DNA of 64,000 nucleotides. Source: CAVQCX01 sp963775335. Lineage in GTDB: Bacteria > Pseudomonadota > Gammaproteobacteria > Chromatiales > Chromatiaceae. The notes below the pieces were generated by a model. The model saw nothing but the letters and a program-made list of their open reading frames with translations. It did not search any database and was not told where the DNA came from. This document shows, in pieces, positions 56,526-64,000 of the stretch. Position numbers and translations under genes: made by a program. The DNA lies in contig CAVZIJ010000002.1 in assembly GCA_963775335.1 (NCBI GenBank), forward strand, positions 558,001-622,000, written 5' to 3'. Numbering within the stretch: position 1 is the stretch's first letter; the number at the start of each line of letters is the position of its first letter.

Positions 56526-57884
56526 TCAGGCCGAACGGAGCCGCGCGCGGATGTCGGCCCGGGCCTGGGCGAGCACCGACTCCCGATCCAGGCTGTCGAT
56601 GATCTCCTGAACCACCTGCTTGGGACCGCCCGTCCCCCAGGAACGGCCCATGGCGAGATAGCGCTCCGCCGCCTGACCCACCAAGTAGGTACTGTAGTAG
56701 GCTGCAGCGCCTTGGGCGGCACCGGTCACCAGAGCGGACAAACCGGCCGTGCCGGCCTTGAGGGCCGAGGACAGCAGATTGACCACCCAGACCGCGCCCA
56801 TCAGCAGCGCCATCTGGGCACCGATCGTGCGCACCAGCGAGCCCGCGTCTGCCCGGCTCAACGGCAGACCGTACACGCGTGACAGGTGCACGACCATGCT
56901 CACGTCCACGACGGCAGCGGCGACCAGATCGGCCACCGGGACCGGGTTCAGGGCCACAGCGACGCCCTTGGAGACGCAGTAGGTGCGGATCACCCGGGCC
57001 CCGAGCTCGCGGCGCACCGCCAGCATCCGCTCGCTCACCCGCTCGCTCAAGTCCCCGGCGAACAGCCCGGCGTTCAGGGCGGCCAGCGTCTTGCCCTCTC
57101 CCTCCAGGACCTGCCAGAGCCGCTCCTTGAGCGCGCTGACGTCCGGCGGGCGCTGTCGGACCGTCTCGGTCTCCTTGCCCGCCTCGTCCACCATGAGCAC
57201 CAGCTGCTCGGGAGGCGCTGCACTGATCGCCACCAGGTTGCGCGGATCGACCAGCCCGATGCTGTGCCGGCGCAGGGACTCCAGCAGCACCTCGCGGTCG
57301 CCGCGGCTGTAGCGGTCCGCCTTGTTGAGCACCAGCACCAGCGGGCGGTTCTGGGCCACCAACGTTCGCAAGGCCTGCACCTCGGTCTCGGTGAGATCCC
57401 CGTCGACGACGAAAAGCACCAGGTCGGCCCGGCCCGCGACCTCGCGCGCCATGCGCTCCCGGGCCTCGCCGTCCACTTCGTTGATGCCCGGGGTGTCGAT
57501 CAGGAAAATGCCCCCAGACTGGTATTCGGTCCAACGGCCCATCTGGGTCTGACGGGTCTCCCCGTGCAGGGGACTCGTGCTGAAGCGCTGTTCACCGAGC
57601 AAGGCGTTCAGGGTCGCGGACTTGCCCACGCTCACCCGCCCGAAGGCGGCCACGTGAACGTGGCCGTGCTCGAGCTTGTCCAGCATGGCCTGGACCTGAG
57701 CGTAGTCGTCGGCGAGGGACCCCCGGACCTCGGGTGGCACCCGCGGGTCGGCGAGCAGCTCACGCAGGCTCTCCCGGGCCAGCGCCAGGTGCGTATCACC
57801 CCCCGGCGTCGGAGCCGGCGGGCTGTCGGCGGGCCTGGATCGCCAGCTTTGCAAAGCGTCGCGCAGATGTTTCCAGGTCTTCAA
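56526..57884 (-). CDS. Dynamin-like/Era-type GTPase with C-terminal membrane domain (DUF697-like), first of a pair
   Basis: About 452 residues. The GTPase domain has GRVSVGKSATLNALLG (G1, about 80), a threonine switch, DTPGINEVDG (G3) and LNKADRYSRGD (G4). The C-terminal part (about 290-420) has hydrophobic stretches around VALNPVPVADLVAAAVVDVS and LLMGAVWVVNLLSSAL, like DUF697 proteins. The TTG at 57884 overlaps the upstream GTPase gene by about 90 bases; the true start is uncertain. It probably associates with the inner membrane and functions with its paralogue. Confidence 0.75.
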   Translation of the reverse strand: MKTWKHLRDALQSWRSRPADSPPAPTPGGDTHLALARESLRELLADPRVPPEVRGSLADDYAQVQAMLDKLEHGHVHVAAFGRVSVGKSATLNALLGEQRFSTSPLHGETRQTQMGRWTEYQSGGIFLIDTPGINEVDGEARERMAREVAGRADLVLFVVDGDLTETEVQALRTLVAQNRPLVLVLNKADRYSRGDREVLLESLRRHSIGLVDPRNLVAISAAPPEQLVLMVDEAGKETETVRQRPPDVSALKERLWQVLEGEGKTLAALNAGLFAGDLSERVSERMLAVRRELGARVIRTYCVSKGVAVALNPVPVADLVAAAVVDVSMVVHLSRVYGLPLSRADAGSLVRTIGAQMALLMGAVWVVNLLSSALKAGTAGLSALVTGAAQGAAAYYSTYLVGQAAERYLAMGRSWGTGGPKQVVQEIIDSLDRESVLAQARADIRARLRSA

Positions 57885-59370
57885 ACAGGGTCTCCCTGAA
57901 CGAATCGGCGGCCTGTAACGGGTGCAGCTCCCCGCGGCTCTCCAGGCTTCGCGCCACGGCCTTGCCGAGGCTATCGAACACGAGGCCATAGGCTACGGCA
58001 TGCAGCAGCCCGCCGGCCAGGGTGCCGAGGCCGGGGAAGACCTTGAGGGCATTGCCTGCGATCGTCAGCACCAGGGTGCGCGCGCCACCCACCCGACGCT
58101 GCACCAGATCGAGCAGTCGGTCCAGATCCATCTGGCGGACCGGGACCTCGTACACCTTGCAGAGCGCCTGAACCAGCCGGGTCCCGAGATAGCCCTGAAT
58201 CAGCAGGTCCGTGCCGGGAGTCACCGCCGCCACCGCGCCGATCACCGCCTTGCGGGCATACGCGCGCACGATCTCATCGGCTCGCGCGCTGCGGGCCTCC
58301 TTCACGGCCGCATCGAGCTTGCGCGCGACCAGCACGAACACCGCGCTGTCGCGCAGGCTCTCCAGGATCGCCCCGTCGCGATCGACGACGCGCTGCAAAG
58401 CACGCTGCAGCCCCTCGACCCGGGGCTCCAGCGCGCGGCGGACGGTCTCCTCCCGGCCGTCGGGAAGGACCCGCACCAGCTCGCGCGCCCCGCCAGCGCG
58501 TACAGGCACCAGGGCGACCCGCGCCCCGGGGCCCAGCCGCTCGGCCAAGCGCTGCTTGACATCTTCCAGCTCCTCGGGGTTGAAGCGGTCGGTCTTGTTC
58601 AGGGCGAGCACGCTGGGCTTGCCCAGGGCGAGGATCTGGCGCAGCTCATCGAGCTGGCTGCGGGTCAGATCGCCGTCGCAGACGTAGACCACCGCATGGG
58701 CCCGCATCGCCTCCTCGCGCACCGGCGCATCCATCAGCCCGCCGACCTGGTTGGTGCCCGGCATATCCACCAACACCAGACGATCGCCCGCGGGGCTCTG
58801 CCAGGCATAGCGGGCGATCTGGGTCGTCGTCCCTCCTCGCACGTCCACCTCGACCTGCGCCCCGGGGACCAGCGCGCGGATGAGCGAGCTCTTGCCGCTG
58901 CTGATCTCGCCGAACAGGGCGAACCGCACCTCCCCCGGAGCCCGGTCCCGGTGCAAGCCCGCCAGCTCACGGCGGGCCGAGGACACGTCGATGCCCGAGT
59001 CCTCGGCCCCCTGGATGCGCCGCTCCAGCGTCTCCCGGTCAGGGGGTGGTGCAGGACCGGGGGTCGGCGTCGGCGGACGGCGCCGGACGAGCCGGAGAAT
59101 CAGCAGCCCGGCAAACCCCAGGAGCGTGAGCAGCGCGCCCGCGTACACCCAGACGAACAGGGCGGGAAGCTCTCTCAGGTAGTGCCAGACGCTGAATGCG
59201 GTCTCGGTGAGCATCAGCAGCGCGATCAGCAGCAGCAGCGCGAGGAGCGCCACAGCAAGCGCAATCAGAAGCCGCACGGGGCGCTGGACGCGCAAGAGAA
59301 TCAGTTCCGGTCCGAAAGGGATAAGAGAAGGGCCATCAGGCGTCGACCTCGGCCAGCGCTTTGACCGCAC
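57796..59370 (-). CDS. Dynamin-like/Era-type GTPase, second of a pair, with N-terminal membrane helices
   Basis: About 524 residues if the GTG at 59370 is used. Two N-terminal helices (LLIALAVALLALLLLIALLM; FVWVYAGALLTLLGFAGLLI) precede the GTPase domain: GEISSGKSSLIRALV (G1), DMPGTNQVGG (G3), LNKTDRFNPEE (G4). The C-terminal part (AVAAVTPGTDLLIQGYLGTR, NALKVFPGLGTLAGGLLHAV) matches its downstream paralogue. A later TTG near 59295 would also keep both helices. It overlaps both neighbours, so three genes (Sel1, GTPase, GTPase) form one operon. Confidence 0.78.
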   Translation of the reverse strand: MRSKRWPRSTPDGPSLIPFGPELILLRVQRPVRLLIALAVALLALLLLIALLMLTETAFSVWHYLRELPALFVWVYAGALLTLLGFAGLLILRLVRRRPPTPTPGPAPPPDRETLERRIQGAEDSGIDVSSARRELAGLHRDRAPGEVRFALFGEISSGKSSLIRALVPGAQVEVDVRGGTTTQIARYAWQSPAGDRLVLVDMPGTNQVGGLMDAPVREEAMRAHAVVYVCDGDLTRSQLDELRQILALGKPSVLALNKTDRFNPEELEDVKQRLAERLGPGARVALVPVRAGGARELVRVLPDGREETVRRALEPRVEGLQRALQRVVDRDGAILESLRDSAVFVLVARKLDAAVKEARSARADEIVRAYARKAVIGAVAAVTPGTDLLIQGYLGTRLVQALCKVYEVPVRQMDLDRLLDLVQRRVGGARTLVLTIAGNALKVFPGLGTLAGGLLHAVAYGLVFDSLGKAVARSLESRGELHPLQAADSFRETLFEDLETSARRFAKLAIQARRQPAGSDAGG

Positions 59371-60175
59371 CCGGATGCCCTTGGGCCGCGGCCAACCGAT
59401 ACCAGCGCAGCGCTTCCAAGAGATTGGCCCTCACACCGACGCCGGTGCGGTACATCTCCGCCAGGTTGAACTGGGCCAGGGCGTCTCCTTGCAGGGCGGC
59501 CTTGCGGTACCAGGCAGCCGCCTCGCGCCGGTTGCGGGGCACCCCGACGCCCGTGTCGTAGAGATAGCCGAGATTGACCTGGGCGTAGACGTAGCCTTGC
59601 TCGGCCGCCTTGCGCAGCCAGCGATAAGCCTCCCGCTCATCGCGGGGGACACCCTCTCCACGACTGAGCATGTCGCCGAGACAGTTCTGTGCCGCGGCGT
59701 GACCCTGCTCCGCGGCTCTGCGGTACCAAAGCGCCGCCCGCTCCGGGTCCGGCTCGACACCGGCGCCCTGATCATAACACCGCGCCAGCCGGTACTGGGC
59801 CTCCGCTGCATGGCTCTCGGCGGCCACCTGGCACCAGTGCAGGGCCTCGGCAGGGTCCGGCCGTATTCCCTCGCCGGACTGGTACAGAGTCGCCAAACTG
59901 ATCTGTGCCTGCACATATCCCTGCTCGGCCGCCTTGCGATACCAATCGAGGGCTGCATTGCGGTCCCGGTGCACGCCTTCGCCGCGCTCATAGAGCATTC
60001 CGAGGCCGTGCTGGGCGCGCGGGTCTCCCGTCTGTGCCAGAAGCTCCCACCGGCTGAACGCCCCCTCGAGATCGCCGTGGCGGTAAGCCGCAAGTCCGTC
60101 CACGAAGGCGTCCGCGCCGCCTCCCCGCAACGAGCTGCTCTGCCTACCGCGAAAAAATCTTCCGAACAGCGCCAT
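59336..60175 (-). CDS. Sel1-repeat protein
   Basis: A 279-residue protein with about six Sel1-like (TPR-type) repeats of 36 residues: G-x-x-Y-x-x-G-x-G-V-x-x-D/N-x-x-x-A-x-x-W-Y-R-K-A-A-x-Q-G-x-A-x-A-Q recurs (for example LYERGEGVHRDRNAALDWYR, LYDTGVGVPRNRREAAAWYR). Such solenoids scaffold protein complexes. No signal peptide is evident, so it is probably cytoplasmic. It overlaps the GTPase gene, suggesting it assembles with those proteins. Confidence 0.88.
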   Translation of the reverse strand: MALFGRFFRGRQSSSLRGGGADAFVDGLAAYRHGDLEGAFSRWELLAQTGDPRAQHGLGMLYERGEGVHRDRNAALDWYRKAAEQGYVQAQISLATLYQSGEGIRPDPAEALHWCQVAAESHAAEAQYRLARCYDQGAGVEPDPERAALWYRRAAEQGHAAAQNCLGDMLSRGEGVPRDEREAYRWLRKAAEQGYVYAQVNLGYLYDTGVGVPRNRREAAAWYRKAALQGDALAQFNLAEMYRTGVGVRANLLEALRWYRLAAAQGHPGAVKALAEVDA

Positions 60176-60327
60176 GGCATAAATCCGAGGTTCCGCCCGC
60201 GGATTATATCGGCTCGGACCCGGCCGGGCAGCGCAGACGCGCGGTCCCGGCAAGGGTGACAGGTGTCTCGGCACCGCTGCCGCTCGCGTGCTATCGTCCG
60301 TAATCCGTGCTTCATCGTAACGCACCG

Positions 60328-60633
60328 ATGAAAGTCCATCCGTTGTTTGCCGTTGTCGTCCTGCTGAGCGGCACGGCGACCTCGGGCGAGCCCAAGGCCG
60401 ATGTGGCTGCACTGCAGGCCGAGCGCAGGCAGGTCGAGGCCGAGCGCAAGCAGCTGCATAGTCAGATCCGGGCCCAGCGCGAGCGGCTGGAGGAGCTGCA
60501 GCGCCGCATCGATGGGCTGCGCCGACAGAGCTCCGCGCTCGACACCCAGATCCAGCAAGTCATTGTCGATCGTGGCGAACCGCAAGGCGGCTCCGCCGAG
60601 GCGCCCAAGCCTCATCCAAACACCGGGCATTGA
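60328..60633 (+). CDS. Small secreted coiled-coil protein
   Basis: A 101-residue protein with a short signal peptide (HPLFAVVVLLSGTATSG) and a heptad-rich helix (about 27-80: LQAERRQVEAERKQLHSQIR, QRERLEELQRRIDGLRRQSS). The tail is proline/glycine rich. It is likely periplasmic. It diverges from the Sel1 operon. I do not recognise the family. Confidence 0.65.
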   Translation: MKVHPLFAVVVLLSGTATSGEPKADVAALQAERRQVEAERKQLHSQIRAQRERLEELQRRIDGLRRQSSALDTQIQQVIVDRGEPQGGSAEAPKPHPNTGH

Positions 60634-61039
60634 GTCAGGCGGGACGCCACCCCGAGAGCCCTTTCAGGCGTGTCCTCGCGCCGGCTCAGAGGCGTTTGGC
60701 TCCGGTAGGACCGGCCCGGGTGAGTGACCGCTTGCCGCCCGAGAACCGCGCTGCAAGATATCCGTCACATTTCTGACGTTTCTGTGACACGTTTTCCACA
60801 TTGACTGTGGAAAACAGTGTGGAAAACACCTTGAGATCGGGCTCCAGGGTGCACTGCAAAGGGCCGGAAAACAAAACGGCCAGTTTTTGGACAGGCCCGC
60901 GAGCCTGTTGTATTTCAGCAAGTTACGATCTACTGGGACTCTTGACTCGCGCGGAAGAGCTGATGCACCGATCAAGTGCGCCGAACATGTGTATAAATGC
61001 CACAGACGCAGTAGGCCAAATGCCCCCCCGGGAAGCCTG
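60634..61039. other. Gap with DnaA-box-like cluster before the YcgN-like gene
   Basis: Apart from the three 9-mers at 60792-60826 I see no gene. ACATTTCTGACG-TTTCTGTGACACG near 60768-60792 is a local direct repeat of TTTCTG. The region is AT-richer than its neighbours, as regulatory DNA often is. Confidence 0.45.
60792..60826. promoter_or_regulatory. Cluster of three DnaA-box-like sites
   Basis: TTTTCCACA (60792-60800) and two TGTGGAAAA (60806-60814, 60818-60826) each fit TTWTNCACA on one strand. Three in 35 bases, the first two as an inverted pair, are far from chance in high-GC DNA. No dnaA, dnaN or other origin gene is near, so a regulatory or DnaA-titrating site is more likely than oriC. 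Confidence 0.5.
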
Positions 61040-61477
61040 ATGGACGGGAGCGACGCGTTCTGGCGGCACAAGCCGTTGTCCGGGCTGAGCACCGAAGAGT
61101 GGGAATCCTTGTGCGACCGCTGCGGTAAGTGCTGCCTGCACAAGCTGGAAGACGAGGCAACCGGCGAGATCTACTTCACCAACGTTGCGTGCCGGCTGCT
61201 CGATGCCGCGACCTGCCGCTGCTCCGATTACGCGCACCGTGCGCAGCAAGTCTCCGACTGCATCACGCTGACCCCGGCCGAGCTTGCGGACCCGCGCTGG
61301 CTACCCTCTACCTGCGCCTATCGCCGACTGGCAGAGGGCCGGGACCTGCCCCTGTGGCACCCTCTGGTCACAGGCGATCCGATGAGCGTGGTGCGCTCGG
61401 GCAACTCGGTGTGCGGCCGGGTCGTCTCCGAAACCGAGGCCGACGACCTGGAGCACATCATCACCTGGGTCAGATAA
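61040..61477 (+). CDS. ycgN: YcgN-family cysteine-cluster protein
   Basis: A 145-residue cytoplasmic protein: FWRHKPLSGLSTEEWESLCD then RCGKCCLHKLEDE, YFTNVACRLLDAATCRCSDY and PSTCAYRRLAEGRDLPLWHP are the UPF0260/YcgN signatures. Eight or more cysteines in C-x-x-C-x-x-C-C style suggest an Fe-S or zinc site. The biochemical role is not established. It ends overlapping the convergent oxidoreductase gene by eight bases. Confidence 0.9.
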   Translation: MDGSDAFWRHKPLSGLSTEEWESLCDRCGKCCLHKLEDEATGEIYFTNVACRLLDAATCRCSDYAHRAQQVSDCITLTPAELADPRWLPSTCAYRRLAEGRDLPLWHPLVTGDPMSVVRSGNSVCGRVVSETEADDLEHIITWVR

Positions 61478-62561
61478 GGGCCGGATAGTCTGTGTAGCCC
61501 CGCTCGCCGCCCCCATAGAAGGTGTCGTAATCGGGCTCGTTCAGCGACGCCCCCTCGGCGAAACGACGCGGCAGGTCTGGGTTGGCAATGAACAGAGTCC
61601 CGAAAGAGACCAAGTCGGCGCTGCCTTCCTGCAGCGCCCGGGCGGCATCCTCGAAGTCGTATCCGCCGTTCGCCATATAGAGCCCGGGAAACGCCCGGCG
61701 CAGGGCGGCGAAATCGAAGTGCTCGACCGTGTCGACCCGCTCGACCACGTGTAGATAGGCCAAAGCGAAGGAACCCAGCCGAGCCACCGCCTCGCCGAAC
61801 GTCGCCTGCGGATCCGAATCGTCCATCTCGTTCTGTGCGCTGGCCGGGGACAGGCGCACCCCGACGCGGCTGGCACCCCACTCCCCAACCACCGCGTTGG
61901 TGACCTCCAACAGGAACCGCGCCCGCCCGGCGGCATCGCCGCCGTACGCATCGGTGCGATGGTTGGTCCCGTCACGCAGAAACTGGTCGATCAAATAGCC
62001 GTTGGCGGCGTGGATCTCCACCCCGTCGAAGCCTGCCGCGCGAGCGTTGGCGGCGCCCTGGCGAAATTCCTCCACGACCCCCGCGATCTCGCTCGGGGTG
62101 AGCTCCCGGGGGGTCACGAAAGGCATGGGCCCTTCGTAGGTCCAGGCCTCCCCGTCGGACATGACCGCCGAGGGGGCCACCGGCGTCCCGCCGTCGGACT
62201 GCAGCGCGGGGTGGGACACCCGACCGGCGTGCCAAAGCTGCAGGAAGATGCGCCCGCCGGACTCATGCACCGCGTCCACGACCGCGCGCCAGCCCTCGAC
62301 CTGCTCCGGGGTGTGTATCCCCGGAGTGTCCGGGTAGCCGATGCCACGCTCCGAGACGTGGGCACCCTCCGTGATGATCAGGCCCGCGGAGGCGCGCTGG
62401 GCGTAATACACGGCATTCATCGGCTGGGGCACCCCGCCGGCAGCGGCCCGGCTGCGGGTCAGCGAAGCCATTACGATGCGATTGGCCAGGCGATAAGGCC
62501 CCAGATCGATCGGAGTGAACAAGGTTACTCCAGACCCGGGCAGCTGCTCCTCGGTCACCAT
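61470..62561 (-). CDS. Old yellow enzyme family alkene reductase (NemA-like)
   Basis: A 363-residue FMN enzyme: LFTPIDLGPYRLANRIVMAS then LTRSRA, GLIITEGAHVSERGIGYPDT, QLWHAGRVSHP, FDGVEIHAANGYLIDQFLRD with N-x-RTDAYGG, and FGTLFIANPDLPRRF are the OYE hallmarks, including His-Asn substrate ligands in EIHAANGY. It reduces activated C=C bonds and, in NemA, nitro esters and N-ethylmaleimide with NADPH. No regulator (nemR) is adjacent. Confidence 0.94.
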   Translation of the reverse strand: MVTEEQLPGSGVTLFTPIDLGPYRLANRIVMASLTRSRAAAGGVPQPMNAVYYAQRASAGLIITEGAHVSERGIGYPDTPGIHTPEQVEGWRAVVDAVHESGGRIFLQLWHAGRVSHPALQSDGGTPVAPSAVMSDGEAWTYEGPMPFVTPRELTPSEIAGVVEEFRQGAANARAAGFDGVEIHAANGYLIDQFLRDGTNHRTDAYGGDAAGRARFLLEVTNAVVGEWGASRVGVRLSPASAQNEMDDSDPQATFGEAVARLGSFALAYLHVVERVDTVEHFDFAALRRAFPGLYMANGGYDFEDAARALQEGSADLVSFGTLFIANPDLPRRFAEGASLNEPDYDTFYGGGERGYTDYPALI

Positions 62562-62776
62562 CGTCGTTCTCCCGTGCGAAGGGCTGCCGCGCCTCTGGTG
62601 AGCCGACTGCCAGGCGATAACCCGGCAAACGACGCCCGGACGCTTCGTTTTGAGTCTTGAAATAATAAGCGCATCCGGGCGCCAGGTGTGGGAGACGTGA
62701 AAAAAGTGTGGCCGGCGTCTGCCGGCCGACCAGGGGCAGTGGCTTCCGGGCCGGGCGCCGCCCGGAAGCGGCGCGG

Positions 62777-63625
62777 TCAGAAGCGGGTCTCGTACTCGAG
62801 GACCCCTTTCAAACTGCCATCCGGGGTCGTGTCGGTCAGTCCGAACAGGTAGCCCACCTCATAAGACAGGGCGCTGTGTCCCCCCAGCGCAAACTTGCCG
62901 CTGACGACCGGACCTGCCTGGTGGAAATGCCGGTTGTTCAGCTGCAGATCATCCAGGGCACCGAGATCGCCGTAGAGCTCCACGCCAGGCTCGAACTGCG
63001 GGCTCAGAAGGTACTTGGTGCGCCAAGCGTAGCCGGTCCGGACATCCCCTGACCCGCCGTGTCCGATGTCGTGATCGAAGATCAAATTGGCGGTATGCAC
63101 CCAGGGTCCCAGTGTCTTTTCGAGCAACAGCTTGACCTCCAGCTGATCGGGCTCGCCATGGGCGGCGGAAGACTCGTATTCGACATAGAGACCGGCATCG
63201 ATCCAGTATTTCCCTTGCTCGGTGAGCTGGAAGATGTTCTCCCAGGCCGTGGCCGTGTGCTCCGTGGACCCATGGGGCTCCTTGCCATACTCCAGGACGA
63301 CGCTGGTGAGCCACCAATCGGTCACCCCGTAGCCGACCTCGTATATCTCCTGGTGAGCGCCGTCGCGTTTGTCGTTGCTGTCGAAGTCGAGGTGGCCCCG
63401 TGCCTCGAGCTCGACCTCCCCCTGCTCGACGTTGGGAGAGTACACCTTCTGGGTGGCCTCGGCCCCGCATGACACTGCGATCAAGAGTGCGCCGAACATC
63501 CCGAGGGAAAGTCCAGCGGACAGGGGAGGCCAACGGCGGCCAAGACCCCGGGGCGGAATCGACGGGACACCGACAACAGCGGCGACGGGAGCTTCGACGG
63601 ACTTGAGCGACTGGGTGGCGGACAT
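62777..63625 (-). CDS. Predicted outer-membrane beta-barrel protein
   Basis: A 282-residue protein with a long N-terminus and a signal-like segment (GLSLGMFGALLIAVSCGAEA, about 38-57). The mature part alternates aromatic strands and ends in LEYETRF, a typical C-terminal outer-membrane signature with final phenylalanine. Strands such as HLDFDSNDKRDGAHQEIYEV and TAWENIFQLTEQGKYWIDAG suggest about ten to twelve strands. A start at the internal ATG (MFGALL) would shorten the signal. It lies 29 bases after the cupredoxin gene, possibly part of a metal-uptake set. Confidence 0.65.
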   Translation of the reverse strand: MSATQSLKSVEAPVAAVVGVPSIPPRGLGRRWPPLSAGLSLGMFGALLIAVSCGAEATQKVYSPNVEQGEVELEARGHLDFDSNDKRDGAHQEIYEVGYGVTDWWLTSVVLEYGKEPHGSTEHTATAWENIFQLTEQGKYWIDAGLYVEYESSAAHGEPDQLEVKLLLEKTLGPWVHTANLIFDHDIGHGGSGDVRTGYAWRTKYLLSPQFEPGVELYGDLGALDDLQLNNRHFHQAGPVVSGKFALGGHSALSYEVGYLFGLTDTTPDGSLKGVLEYETRF

Positions 63626-63654
63626 GGACAGACTCCGGTGGGGGTTGGGGTTGG

Positions 63655-63993
63655 CTATTGGGCGATGATGACGCCTCTGGCGCTATCGGCGTTGAATTCT
63701 CCCATGAACGGGTAGGTGCCCGGCTGCAGAGGTCCGACATAGACGCGTACGTCCTTGCCGCCGGCGATGACCTTCTCCCGGTTGAGCTCGTGGCTCTCGA
63801 ACTCCTCCGCGGTCGCGTCGCGGTTACTGATCTTGATCTGGACCCGCACCCCGGCGGGCACATGCAGCTCTGCCGGCTCGAAACGGTGGTCCTTGATCGT
63901 GAGCTCCCGCACGGCATCCTCCGCCAGGGCGCTGGTGGTCAGGCCCAAGGCCAGGATCGCTGCGACCAGTCTCGCGATAGGGTATCGAATCAT
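63655..63993 (-). CDS. Periplasmic cupredoxin-like protein
   Basis: A 112-residue protein with a signal peptide (about 1-24, ending SALA-ED). The mature domain is of cupredoxin type: ELTIKDHRFEPAELHVPAGV then RVQIKISNRDATAEEFESHE and GTYPFMGEFNADSARGVI. Such cupredoxin_1 proteins accompany FTR1-type iron permeases. It lacks a clear Cys-His-Met blue-copper triad at the C-terminus (FMGEF), so the metal may be different. More genes of the operon probably lie beyond the right edge. Confidence 0.8.
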   Translation of the reverse strand: MIRYPIARLVAAILALGLTTSALAEDAVRELTIKDHRFEPAELHVPAGVRVQIKISNRDATAEEFESHELNREKVIAGGKDVRVYVGPLQPGTYPFMGEFNADSARGVIIAQ

Positions 63994-64000
63994 GTCCGGC

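Noticed and set aside
60792..60826. Chromosomal origin of replication
   Set aside because: No dnaA, dnaN, gyrB, gidA or rpmH gene and no AT-rich unwinding region lie nearby; only three boxes are present.

Overview
The window is high-GC chromosomal DNA from a gammaproteobacterium. The gene content points to a sulfur-oxidising, nitrogen-fixing lineage of the Chromatiales/Ectothiorhodospiraceae kind (inference from content, not from a marker gene). Supporting genes are draT with a nif-type NifA/sigma-54 promoter, NifJ, two TusA-like proteins with DsrE2 and YeeE/YedE partners, a formate/nitrite channel, cyanase, UbiT and remnants of a nitric oxide reductase locus. No rRNA, tRNA or CRISPR array was recognised.

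Layout. 0-2.2 kb: edge of a nif region. A 5'-truncated leucine-rich-variant protein and a 5'-truncated draT meet head to head, followed by a NifA/sigma-54 promoter driving a SIR2-like protein and a small cysteine protein. 2.2-3.8 kb: TetR regulator, tusA and dsrE2 with a duplicated operator. 4.1-8.6 kb: OmpA-family protein and the protein acetyltransferase Pat. 9.1-12.5 kb: nitrite/formate channel, a PP2C-kinase fusion and cyanase, a nitrogen-scavenging group. 12.7-15.4 kb: thiopurine methyltransferase, a ParA-like ATPase and a VapBC pair. 15.8-20.7 kb: RND efflux pair and a haem lipoprotein. 20.8-24.2 kb: a graveyard of MITE-like elements, RAYT transposase fragments, a pump duplicate, a broken vapBC, a truncated transposase ending in a 14-bp tandem array and a sulfotransferase remnant, with one intact hemerythrin. 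24.3-29 kb: deacetylase-like protein, FkbH, frameshifted acyl carrier protein, AAC(3)-like acyltransferase and a VOC protein, probably one biosynthetic unit. 29-30 kb: dead ISAs1-like element.

30.4-33.7 kb: YeeE/YedE transporter, TusA-like protein with an altered motif and a GGDEF-EAL protein, overlapping or closely spaced. 34.1-40.4 kb (minus): glutamate-synthase-like flavoprotein, NifJ and a dihydroorotate-dehydrogenase-like protein, a pyruvate-to-ferredoxin electron module fitting nitrogen fixation. 41.5-44.4 kb: TrkA/TrkH potassium uptake. 44.4-47.9 kb: Crp/Fnr regulator facing the debris of a nor operon (norC start, norQ end, membrane protein, ferredoxin, norD start), then ubiT. 48.4-51.4 kb: mutS and fdxA. 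51.4-56.5 kb (minus): FHA protein, PP2C, DsbC, YajQ, a 108-bp tandem repeat block, XerD and Ogt. 56.5-60.2 kb (minus): two overlapping GTPases and a Sel1 protein. 60.3-64 kb: coiled-coil protein, three DnaA-box-like sites, YcgN-like protein, old yellow enzyme, outer-membrane barrel and cupredoxin.

Several genes (nifJ, the acyl carrier protein, transposase, nor membrane protein) carry single-base frameshifts. Some may be sequencing errors, so pseudogene calls resting on one indel are provisional.
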